Below, piece by piece: positions 43,185-50,994 of a DNA stretch of 64,000 bases. The notes under the pieces were generated by a model. That model saw only the letters and a program-made list of their open reading frames with translations. It was not told the origin of the DNA and did no database searches. Source of the stretch: Tumebacillus flagellatus (GTDB taxonomy: Bacteria; Bacillota; Bacilli; Tumebacillales; Tumebacillaceae); contig NZ_JMIR01000018.1 of the NCBI RefSeq assembly GCF_000714935.1, positions 1-64,000 on the forward strand. The letters are read 5' to 3'. The position numbers were made by a program, and so were the translations under genes. How positions within the stretch are numbered: position 1 is the stretch's first letter; each line of letters begins with the position of its first letter.

Positions 43185-46100
43185 TGCGTGACATTGGAGC
43201 CGAAGTCGTCCCGTGACGATTTGTCGGCGTCGTAGAACACCACGTCGCCGTAGTCGAGCGGGAACGGGTACGGCTTGCCGTATTTGTTGGTTGCCGAGGA
43301 GGTGAAGCCTTCCATCGACCATTGGTTCATTTTTTCCCCGTGAATGTATTGCAGGTGCGGGTGGTTGATGTCGGCGTGCTGGATCGACTCGATGTTGAAG
43401 TTGACGATGATGTACCCGTCATGCAGGAAGACTTTCGAATGGTCGTTCAGCGGTCCTTGCGCCCAGAGTTTGGTTCCCGCTGGCACCACGTACGGCGCGG
43501 CGGGCAGGGAGTATTCTCCGTACCAGTGCTGGACGGACGCGTACTGCCGCTGAGCGTCGACGCTGGCGGTGTAATACTTCGCCGGCGGATCAAACGTGCG
43601 CAACGGTGCGGTCAGCTCCAACAGGGAGTAGTTGCCGGCGAGCGTCTTCTTGCCGGCCGCGTAGAGGTATTGATCCACGTAGGACTGACGGTTGGTGTAT
43701 TTCGTATTGTAATGGTCGAAGTAGTAATTCGCCGTGTCGGTGATCGCCGTTTGGTTGACGTTGCGCAGCGGGTCGTTGAGCACGACGTAGCGCTGGACTT
43801 TGTCGTCCGTGGAGCCGACCTGAACGAACTGCTGCTCGTTGGTGCGGTAGTAGAGGTCGACCGGGATACGCCCTCCGGAACCGTCACGTTTGATAAAAAA
43901 GAAACTGGGCGTGATCCGGATGCCGTCGTCGATGCTGAACATATTGCCTTTGGTTTTCAGTTCGAATTTGAAGTGGTAGCCGGTTTTGACCGCGGTGTTG
44001 TCATAGCCTGCGAGCGGCGAACTGCCGGGCAGGATCGGCAAACGGTACGGGTAGGTATTGCCGCGCGGGTTGCCGTCGATGTTTTGATAGCCGATCCAAT
44101 ACTTGGCGCCTGTAGGCGAAACGCCGTCGCTTTGGCGGAAGACGTATTGCCAGTTGTAGTCCGCCACGTCGGTGATGCGAAAGTCGTAGAGTCGTCCGAT
44201 CACTTCGACGGGGATTGATTTGTAGGCGACGTAATTGCTCAGGTCGGTGTTGGCGTAGGTCTGCGAGGCGGCGTTGTCGCTGGATGCGTTGATGGCAATC
44301 TCGCGGAATTCCACTTGGTAATCGGCGCGCTCGTCCACCCAGACGGGCATCTGGAACAGGGTATCGTCGGAGTAGATGTCGATCCAGGTGCGGGCGAGGA
44401 TCGGTTGGATGCCGTCCGCCGGAAACACGTCAAACGGAAACCGGACTTGCCGCTTCTTCGTGTACTTGCTGTAGTCGCGGGTGCGGTAGCCGGGGATTTC
44501 CAAATGTTCGGCGACGGTCGGCATGTAGACGTGGAACGGCCGGTCGAGGATCATCGCGCTGACGCCGGGCGTCGCGTGTGTTTTTTGGTTGTGCTGCCAG
44601 TCGTCCGTCGAGTAGGACGGGTTGACGACCGGAGTGTGGACGGTGACCCATTGGTTATCGAACTTGATGTCAAACGGAGTCGGCGGGTTGTTGGTGAAAC
44701 TGCCGTCGACTTTTTCATACGTGACTTTGCCCGTGATAGAAGTGCGGGCTTGGTTCGGCAGCGTGTCCGGGATGTGAATTTGATTTTTGTACATCACGGG
44801 GTCTGCTGTCATCTTGGCGATGTCAATTTTGCCCGGTTTCGGCGTGCTTTGCGGTTGCTGGACGGGTGTATCGTCCATGATCAATTTGCTGACACCGTTG
44901 TCGTTGAAGTTGAGAGAATCGTTCTTACATGTGATCTGCGCGACGTCCGCTTCGGCGATCGCGTTCCAGCCCTCGTCCGCAGGCGGCGACTCACCCGGAC
45001 TCAATGTAACGGTGCCGTAATCATGCGGGATTTCTTGACTGGGATCAGCCGGAGACATCTGCAGATGCTGGCGCTCGTCATCCGAGTGCGACACATCCAT
45101 GCTGATGGTATAGTCCGGCGGAATCGTCACTTTTTGCGGCACGTCGAGGGCGTAATTGTTCACATCCGCCTGTTTGATCTTGTAGACTTCCAATTGTTTG
45201 ATGACCCAGTAGGAGAAGTTGCGTTTTACTGTGATGGTCTGGTCCTTAGGCACGGTTTTCGGCTCACCGGGTGGCGGCATCGTACCGTCCGGATTGGGAA
45301 CCGGGTCGGGCGGCGGAATGATGTACGTTTTTTTGAAGTGCACTTTGTAGGTTTTTTGCCCGACGACTTGTTCGAAGCTGTAGCGGAACAAGTATTCCTT
45401 GGAGTTGACTTTCGTGTACAAGTATTCAGAGGTCGGAATGCCCTGTTTGACATCGAATTTCTCGCCGGTTGGAGAGGCCGAGTCTGCTTTGACTTCACCG
45501 ACAGGAGTCGTGGTCATGTCGGAGTTGGTTTGCGGCGGGTCTTGGGGAGGCAACGGAAGATTGTGAATCTTGAAGGTAGCCGTTACTTCGCCGTTGGTTC
45601 CGCTTTTGGAGGCGCGCGCGACTCCGTCGTAGAGGACGAAGTGCACGGTGTACGTGCCTTCCTTCCAATCGTCTCCGGTTTGAAGCGTGTCGGACTCGTT
45701 AAAAACGTGCGGGTCAGTCGCCGACCACGACCCGTCGCAGTTGTCGCTGCCGCAGTCGATTTTTTGGGCATAGGGTTCGCCGGTTTCGTCGTTGTACGGG
45801 AAGTCGGTTCCGTTGCCGACGAGATCGGTGATCAGATTGCCGTCCGGGTCGGTGACGTAGACGCTCTCGTAGTGCGCCCGTGTGTAGGCTGCGTACGTTT
45901 TGGCAACCCGGCTGATCGAGATGCTGTCGCCCGCTTGGACATCGTTGCTGCTCAGCGTAATCGAGCTGTCGGGAGCGGGGGTTGGGTAGACGGAAAACAG
46001 AGGGAATGCGGATTGACGGTTGTAGATCGAGTCGTATTGGACGAGGAAGCGGTTGGAAGAGGCTCCCTCGTAGTAGCGGATGTTGCCGCCGCAGTAGGCG

Positions 46101-46597
46101 AGTAATAAAGGGAGGTGGATAACTTCCCAAGAGTTACTTTTATCTTTCAAAGGTGAAGCGAGACCAATATCGCTTTTGATCTTGTTTCTAGCAAACTGTG
46201 GGTTCCCGCCCATTTTTGAAATCCAGCTGTCGATATCACGATACGAGAGAACCAGATACCCGTTGTCCGTTGTTTTCGCCTCATCATCAAAATGCAAAAA
46301 GCGACCTGTTGTTTGGTCGGGGAACAATGCGTATCCAAAAACCAACTGGGCAGTGATTTTCTCGGCGTCCCAGTATATATCTGTACCACCATGAATCCCT
46401 TGCTTATCTAGATCAGCGAACGTGAGAACATCTCCGGTTTTTGTAGAAGTTACTGGCACAATATATCCCGGACTTATCCCTTGACCTTGACCGTAATAAC
46501 CATCCGGTACACTTGGATTTAACGTAACAGCAAGAGCTTCGGTTATCATGACCAGTGAGCAAACCAGAAAAGCCATGATCGCCAAGAAATACTTCAT
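43181..46597 (-). CDS. Large secreted multi-domain beta protein of the Tad locus
   Basis: The 1138-residue protein has a signal peptide (KYFLAIMAFLVCSLVMITEA, cut near LAV). It is rich in Ser/Thr/Asp/Tyr, with many predicted beta strands, a PKD/Ig-like stretch at about 215-350 (SITLSSNDVQAGDSISISR) and a Pro-rich linker near 435-460. No transmembrane helix or SLH motif follows the signal. I think similar proteins (possibly DUF5704 in Paenibacillaceae) occur beside Tad-like genes, but this is from memory. An adhesin or pilus tip/base component is the simplest guess. Its 5' third is distinctly more AT-rich than the rest. Confidence 0.7.
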   Translation of the reverse strand: MKYFLAIMAFLVCSLVMITEALAVTLNPSVPDGYYGQGQGISPGYIVPVTSTKTGDVLTFADLDKQGIHGGTDIYWDAEKITAQLVFGYALFPDQTTGRFLHFDDEAKTTDNGYLVLSYRDIDSWISKMGGNPQFARNKIKSDIGLASPLKDKSNSWEVIHLPLLLAYCGGNIRYYEGASSNRFLVQYDSIYNRQSAFPLFSVYPTPAPDSSITLSSNDVQAGDSISISRVAKTYAAYTRAHYESVYVTDPDGNLITDLVGNGTDFPYNDETGEPYAQKIDCGSDNCDGSWSATDPHVFNESDTLQTGDDWKEGTYTVHFVLYDGVARASKSGTNGEVTATFKIHNLPLPPQDPPQTNSDMTTTPVGEVKADSASPTGEKFDVKQGIPTSEYLYTKVNSKEYLFRYSFEQVVGQKTYKVHFKKTYIIPPPDPVPNPDGTMPPPGEPKTVPKDQTITVKRNFSYWVIKQLEVYKIKQADVNNYALDVPQKVTIPPDYTISMDVSHSDDERQHLQMSPADPSQEIPHDYGTVTLSPGESPPADEGWNAIAEADVAQITCKNDSLNFNDNGVSKLIMDDTPVQQPQSTPKPGKIDIAKMTADPVMYKNQIHIPDTLPNQARTSITGKVTYEKVDGSFTNNPPTPFDIKFDNQWVTVHTPVVNPSYSTDDWQHNQKTHATPGVSAMILDRPFHVYMPTVAEHLEIPGYRTRDYSKYTKKRQVRFPFDVFPADGIQPILARTWIDIYSDDTLFQMPVWVDERADYQVEFREIAINASSDNAASQTYANTDLSNYVAYKSIPVEVIGRLYDFRITDVADYNWQYVFRQSDGVSPTGAKYWIGYQNIDGNPRGNTYPYRLPILPGSSPLAGYDNTAVKTGYHFKFELKTKGNMFSIDDGIRITPSFFFIKRDGSGGRIPVDLYYRTNEQQFVQVGSTDDKVQRYVVLNDPLRNVNQTAITDTANYYFDHYNTKYTNRQSYVDQYLYAAGKKTLAGNYSLLELTAPLRTFDPPAKYYTASVDAQRQYASVQHWYGEYSLPAAPYVVPAGTKLWAQGPLNDHSKVFLHDGYIIVNFNIESIQHADINHPHLQYIHGEKMNQWSMEGFTSSATNKYGKPYPFPLDYGDVVFYDADKSSRDDFGSNVTH

Positions 46598-46621
46598 ATT
46601 TAATTATTCCTCTCCTGCATT

Positions 46622-47722
46622 TTAGTACTCTACTGACCAAACCCCGTTTTTATATCTAAGTGTCGCGATCATATATACCTTTGCATTGTTATGATTCACA
46701 TAGGCAATGCCGATATGATCACTATTTAGAGAGTTTACACTAAAAGGTCCTTGACCCTTTTTTTGATTTGTATCATCAGTCCCCACATACCAATACAACG
46801 AGTCCGTGCCGGTATCCGGAACTTGAATTGTTGCTTGATCGCCTTGCAAAGTTACTCTTGCCCGAAGAAAAGCTTGGACATGCTGTTGCACTTCCGCTTC
46901 TGTGTAGCCTTGACGCAAATTTTCGTCTACGTAAATGTTTCCGAACGAGTATGTCCCGTCCCCGTTTGGAACCAAGTTGTTTGCATTCGAGGTTTTGTTG
47001 TAGTAAACCTTGTCATCCGGTACAAACTTTGGGTACCCCACTTTCATAAGCGTTGTTTGCAGCATCAGAGTTGCCTCTGCACGAGTAACCGTTTGTGTAT
47101 ACTTAAAAGTTCCATCCGGGAAACCGTGAACAACACCGAACCCTTCCAGTTGCCCAATTAACTCCCGAACTTGTTGCGGTGTTTGACGGATGTCTTTAAA
47201 CGTAAAATGATAGTCGGAATTAAAATCAAAGAAATGCGGGAACATTTTTTTATCAGGATACACACCTCGATACCCGTCAAATCCACACAAGTTCCATATC
47301 AGCTCCACCGTCTCACCACGGGTAAGCGGTTTATCAGCGTCAAAAGTTGTACCCCAATCGAGGTTGTCAAAGAGGCGCTTTTCTCTTGCAACCTTCACCT
47401 GCTTCTCATACCACGTCCCCGCAACGTCGGTAAAACCGCTGTCCACATCAGCCGTTGGGCGATCCACGATGTTGTAGAGAATCGTCAAAAACTCTGCCCG
47501 CGTGACCGTGTTGTCCGGTTGGAACGTCCCATCAGGATAGCCGTTGATCAAACCGACCGACGAAAAGCTTTTCAACGCCGGAGCAAACCAAGCGTCGTCG
47601 GTCACGTCTTTGTACTTCCCGGTTTCCGCGTGCGCCGTTGCAACGTGCGTCGCACTCCCCACCGTCGTCAAAACCCCCGCCGCCAACACCGCGGCCATTG
47701 CCGCGCTCCATCTCTTTTTCAT
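46622..47722 (-). CDS. SLH-domain surface protein of the Tad locus
   Basis: The 366-residue protein has a signal peptide (KKRWSAAMAAVLAAGVLTTV...AHA) followed by three SLH domains (about 36-90, 95-155 and 160-230). The motifs are GYPDGTFQPDNTVTRAE, DKPLTRGE and GFPDGTFKYTQTVTRAE. A C-terminal domain of about 130 residues (DDKVYYNKTS...SVEY) is not recognised. It probably anchors to secondary cell wall polymer and could tie the pilus or secretion apparatus to the wall. TTGGAGGG precedes the ATG. The 3' two-thirds of the gene are AT-rich while the 5' end is GC-rich. Confidence 0.88.
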   Translation of the reverse strand: MKKRWSAAMAAVLAAGVLTTVGSATHVATAHAETGKYKDVTDDAWFAPALKSFSSVGLINGYPDGTFQPDNTVTRAEFLTILYNIVDRPTADVDSGFTDVAGTWYEKQVKVAREKRLFDNLDWGTTFDADKPLTRGETVELIWNLCGFDGYRGVYPDKKMFPHFFDFNSDYHFTFKDIRQTPQQVRELIGQLEGFGVVHGFPDGTFKYTQTVTRAEATLMLQTTLMKVGYPKFVPDDKVYYNKTSNANNLVPNGDGTYSFGNIYVDENLRQGYTEAEVQQHVQAFLRARVTLQGDQATIQVPDTGTDSLYWYVGTDDTNQKKGQGPFSVNSLNSDHIGIAYVNHNNAKVYMIATLRYKNGVWSVEY

Positions 47723-47781
47723 CCAAATCCCTCCAATTTAGTACTCTGTTGCCTCCATCTTAGTAGACTCCACTCACAATT

Positions 47782-48861
47782 TCAATAGTCCTCAATCCCA
47801 GCTTGACCGTTCGTGCACGTCCATGGCATGTACCCTTTCGAAGCGGCGTCTTTTTCATCGGTGAACGTCTCTTTGCGCTCGTAGTTCGGCTCCATGTGGA
47901 ATTGCGGCAGACAGCTCTCCCGCAGGTAGTACATCCTTCCTGCTTTCGGTCCGGGCGACTTCCCGACCACACCGACGATGGCGTCTTTTTTTACAATCCG
48001 CGCACCGCCGAGGGCGTAGTTGTTGTAATACTTGTCCCCCATCGGAATCCCTTGGATGAACGCCAGCAACCCGATGTCGTCGACCGTGTTGTTCCACTGC
48101 TCTTGGTCGATCGTCGGGAACGTGAACGTGTATGCGATCCCTTGCGACTTGGCATACGCGTTGTACCGGTTGATCTCGTTCTCCAAATCCTGCTGCAACG
48201 CCCCGACGATCGTCTCGCGCCGAAACGCGTCAAACGCCGCATGGTCGGTCGCCCACGTGTGCAACTCCTTGGAAGCAAACCCGTACAGCGGATTCTGGTA
48301 GTACGAGGCGTTGACTTTCTTCTCCACGTCGTCGAGCGAGCCTTCCTCCCAACGGTTGTGCAAACGGTCAAACACCTGCACCGTGTCGTCCAGCGTAAAC
48401 CCGATCGAGTTGTTCGAGGAGTCGGTGAACACCCACGGACGCTTTTCAGTAAAAACGTGCCTGTACTCCGGGTCCCCCTCGGCGTTTTGGTACTGCTGCG
48501 GCTCATAGAGATAGTAGCCGTCAAAGTCCACCACCATCACCGCCGGGATATAACTCAATAGCGTCCCTTGCGCCGCCTCGTCCTGCGCGTCAAAACTCAA
48601 AAACAGCGAATGCAAAAACGCATCCACCGCCGCCTCTTTGTTGGCGCGGTACTTTTTGAGCGACCCGTATCCGGCTTCAAACTCCTGCTTCTCGTTGAAC
48701 GTCAGCGCCTTGGCTCCGTCTTGCACCGCCGACGTGACCGCTGCGTTGTAGCGGGTTTCGAGGTTGAGCGACGCTTTCTGCGCGGTGACATGCCACCCGT
48801 TGAACACAAAAAACGGCAGCATCAGCAACACGGCGATAATAGCAAAATTGGTGATCTTCAT
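47782..48861 (-). CDS. Membrane-anchored protein of the Tad locus
   Basis: The 359-residue protein has one N-terminal transmembrane helix (TNFAIIAVLLMLPFFVFNGW) and an extracellular part of about 330 residues with two or three Cys near the C-terminus (ESCLPQF, PWTCTNG). The N-terminal half contains RYNAAVTSAVQDGAKAL and DGYYLYEP. This resembles a TadE/TadF/TadG-like minor pseudopilin or assembly factor in topology only; I do not recognise a named family. It lies after the pilin-like genes but behind a terminator, so its transcript level may be lower. Confidence 0.7.
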   Translation of the reverse strand: MKITNFAIIAVLLMLPFFVFNGWHVTAQKASLNLETRYNAAVTSAVQDGAKALTFNEKQEFEAGYGSLKKYRANKEAAVDAFLHSLFLSFDAQDEAAQGTLLSYIPAVMVVDFDGYYLYEPQQYQNAEGDPEYRHVFTEKRPWVFTDSSNNSIGFTLDDTVQVFDRLHNRWEEGSLDDVEKKVNASYYQNPLYGFASKELHTWATDHAAFDAFRRETIVGALQQDLENEINRYNAYAKSQGIAYTFTFPTIDQEQWNNTVDDIGLLAFIQGIPMGDKYYNNYALGGARIVKKDAIVGVVGKSPGPKAGRMYYLRESCLPQFHMEPNYERKETFTDEKDAASKGYMPWTCTNGQAGIEDY

Positions 48862-48892
48862 GTCTTGGCGTCACTCCCCTCTCGTTTTTTCC

Positions 48893-48944
48893 CCTAAAAA
48901 AATCTGTGGCCCCCTCACGCGGAGGGAGCGACAGATCGTTGGAA
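48893..48944 (-). terminator. Intra-operon rho-independent terminator
   Basis: On the minus strand, ATCTGTCGCTCCCTC pairs with GAGGGGGCCACAGAT, followed by T7. It lies 7 bp after the last pilin-like gene and before the membrane-anchored protein gene. It probably sets a high pilin to low downstream ratio. Confidence 0.9.
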
Positions 48945-48950
48945 ATGCAA

Positions 48951-49472
48951 TTATTGCTGGATAAACTTCAACCCATGAATGACGTTGGAGCTGTCGCGGA
49001 TGATGGAAGCATTGAACTTGCCAGCCGGGTTGATGTAGGTCTTTTGGTCTTGCTTTAACGCTTCGCTCAAGTCCGAGTAATTGGACGGTTTGGTGGAAGA
49101 AGTGGTGGAATCATACGAGACAACCCCAGTATCTTCGTCTACCACGCCGTTGTACCAAGTGCCGCCGGAAATCTTTGTCGTCGTTCCCGAAGTGGTCGTG
49201 GTTTTGTTGCGGCCGGTAATGACGAGAATCCCGAACTGCTTTTGCTGGTTGAACTTGCGCAGCGCGTTGACAACCTGCGAGCCGGACACGATCGTGCCGT
49301 CATATACGGTGAACGACGTGTCGGACAGCTCGCGTTGAATGCCGGAGAAGTTCTCTTGCGCGTTCTTCGTCGCTTCTTGCGCCGAGATGAACATCACGAC
49401 CGCGATGGTGATCAACGCGATGGCGAGGAAGATCCCGGCCGCCATGACCAAGGCTTTCTGAGCGTTACTCAT
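48951..49472 (-). CDS. Pilin-like protein 1
   Basis: The 173-residue single-pass protein has an N-terminal hydrophobic helix (LVMAAGIFLAIALITIAVVM, residues 8-27) continuing into an amphipathic stretch (FISAQEATKNAQENFSGIQ), then a beta-rich Ser/Thr-rich domain. This is the topology of pilin-like subunits, but no canonical prepilin peptidase site (G-x4-E) or Flp motif is evident. The first 36 residues are identical to the paralogue at 50463-50978 although many codons differ. AAGGGG precedes the ATG. Confidence 0.75.
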   Translation of the reverse strand: MSNAQKALVMAAGIFLAIALITIAVVMFISAQEATKNAQENFSGIQRELSDTSFTVYDGTIVSGSQVVNALRKFNQQKQFGILVITGRNKTTTTSGTTTKISGGTWYNGVVDEDTGVVSYDSTTSSTKPSNYSDLSEALKQDQKTYINPAGKFNASIIRDSSNVIHGLKFIQQ

Positions 49473-49506
49473 CGTTGTGTATCCCCTTTTCCCCTACTTG
49501 TTTTTT

Positions 49507-50067
49507 CTAGTAATCTTCGTTCAGGACCATTCCGCCGTACGGGATGACGATTCTCTCCGTTTCCGAACTGCCGTTGTTCAAGAAATCCCGCAACAGCGTG
49601 GCGGCTGTTTTGTTGGTGTTCACCACCGTAACCTTGAAGAAGTCGCCTGCATTCAGCTTGTACACGCGGCTCGGGTCGTCCAACCCCTTCGTTTGGTCGT
49701 CGGGGAACAGCTCGTCCATGATCTGCTGCGTGTAGAACTCTTCGTAGTTCACTTGGTAAGACCCTAGAAACGAAGCGGTCGGCTTGGTCGGCGTCGTGTC
49801 CGAATATACCGGATCGTACCGCTTCTGCTGACGCTCCATCTGGACGTCAAACGTATTGCCCGTCTTCTGCAACTCGTCAAAAAAATCATTGTACATCTGC
49901 GGCGTGATATACCCCTTGTTGCGCACCGAATCGGTAAACTCGGTGACCGCCTTCAACGCCACCATATACGAGATGTCGTCTTGGCGCTCATACCCTTCCG
50001 ACATCGGATAGAAGTAGAGCAACAGGATGGCGAGAATCAACGCAAACACTTTGGAAATTGAATCCAT
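49507..50067 (-). CDS. Pilin-like minor subunit 2
   Basis: The 186-residue protein has an N-terminal hydrophobic helix (VFALILAILLLYFYPM) and an extracytoplasmic domain with LKAVTEFTDSVRNKGYITPQMYNDFFDEL. It resembles TadE/F-like or minor pseudopilin topology. It lies between other pilin-like genes with short gaps. No family recognised. GAGGGGG precedes the ATG. Confidence 0.7.
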   Translation of the reverse strand: MDSISKVFALILAILLLYFYPMSEGYERQDDISYMVALKAVTEFTDSVRNKGYITPQMYNDFFDELQKTGNTFDVQMERQQKRYDPVYSDTTPTKPTASFLGSYQVNYEEFYTQQIMDELFPDDQTKGLDDPSRVYKLNAGDFFKVTVVNTNKTAATLLRDFLNNGSSETERIVIPYGGMVLNEDY

Positions 50068-50080
50068 CCCTCATCCCCCT

Positions 50081-50458
50081 CTATGATGTCGTCGTGTAGC
50101 GAATGGAGGTCAACGTGCCTTGGGTGTCGCGCACGAGGTTGACGTTGAATTTGGCCTTCAAGTTGATGACGCCGACGCCCGTCGGATCGGAACGGTCAAC
50201 ACCGTCGACGTAGATGTGAATGCCGGAGTCTTCATACTGATAAATCGTTTGCACGACGACGGACCCAAGGACAGGGTCGCTCTGCGAAGTCTCTTTCAGT
50301 GTAGTCGTTTGAGTGCGGTCCATGTTTTGCGTGGTCACGTAGGTTTGATCCAGCGCCTTGGACGTGCTGGTGAACAAGTAATAGCCCACCGAAAGGGCGG
50401 AGAGAAACAATATCATCGCGACGCTCAGGTAGAGCATCTTGATCGTCGTGCTTCCCAT
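50081..50458 (-). CDS. Pilin-like minor subunit 3
   Basis: The 125-residue protein has one N-terminal helix (MLYLSVAMILFLSALSVGYY) and a small beta domain (SGIHIYVDGVD...KFNVNLVRDTQGTLTSIRY). The C-terminal FNVNLVRD pattern recalls FNASIIRD and FNSTVIRD in the two larger pilin-like proteins, suggesting a shared fold. It starts 4 bp after the upstream pilin-like gene. Confidence 0.7.
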   Translation of the reverse strand: MGSTTIKMLYLSVAMILFLSALSVGYYLFTSTSKALDQTYVTTQNMDRTQTTTLKETSQSDPVLGSVVVQTIYQYEDSGIHIYVDGVDRSDPTGVGVINLKAKFNVNLVRDTQGTLTSIRYTTTS

Positions 50459-50462
50459 GACC

Positions 50463-50978
50463 CTACTCGGCTTGTTGCACGAAACGAATTTCCTTCACGA
50501 CGTTCGACTTGTCGCGAATGACGGTCGAGTTGAAACGCCCCGACGGATTGACGTACTGCGCTTGCGACACATCGTCTGCCAGTGCCGCCGTGCCGATCAT
50601 GTAGTTGATGCCTCCACTTTGAACCATTCCTGTCGCAGACGGCTTCAACACAACGTCCCCCAAGGTAGCGTCGGCTTCCGAAATCACATCCCCGTACCAC
50701 GCGCCGTTTGCATCACGGCCGGTGATGACGTGGATGCCGAATTCCTCACGTCCGTTGTACTTGCGAATCGCGTTCGTCACTTGCGAGCCCGTAACGACGG
50801 TGCCGTCATACACATTAAACGCCGTGCTCGACAGCTCGTTTTGAATCCCGGAGAAATTTTCTTGCGCGGTCTTGGTTGCCTCCTGCGCGGAGATGAACAT
50901 AACAACCGCGATGGTGATCAATGCAATCGCGAGAAAAATCCCCGCCGCCATCACCAGTGCTTTCTGTGCGTTACTCAT
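50463..50978 (-). CDS. Pilin-like protein 4 (paralogue of protein 1)
   Basis: The 171-residue protein has the same N-terminal 36 residues as the protein at 48951-49472 and the same C-terminal theme (NPSGRFNSTVIRDKSNVVKE versus NPAGKFNASIIRDSSNVIHG), with a diverged middle. It is probably a second major or minor subunit. GGAGGAAG precedes the ATG at 50978; the gene starts 16 bp after the TadB-TadC fusion. Confidence 0.75.
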   Translation of the reverse strand: MSNAQKALVMAAGIFLAIALITIAVVMFISAQEATKTAQENFSGIQNELSSTAFNVYDGTVVTGSQVTNAIRKYNGREEFGIHVITGRDANGAWYGDVISEADATLGDVVLKPSATGMVQSGGINYMIGTAALADDVSQAQYVNPSGRFNSTVIRDKSNVVKEIRFVQQAE

Positions 50979-50994
50979 GACTGAAACTTCCTCC

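Noticed and set aside
44315-46105. 596-codon plus-strand frame opposite the large secreted protein gene
   Set aside because: The minus strand has a signal peptide, ribosome binding site and coherent domains; the plus frame has none of these.
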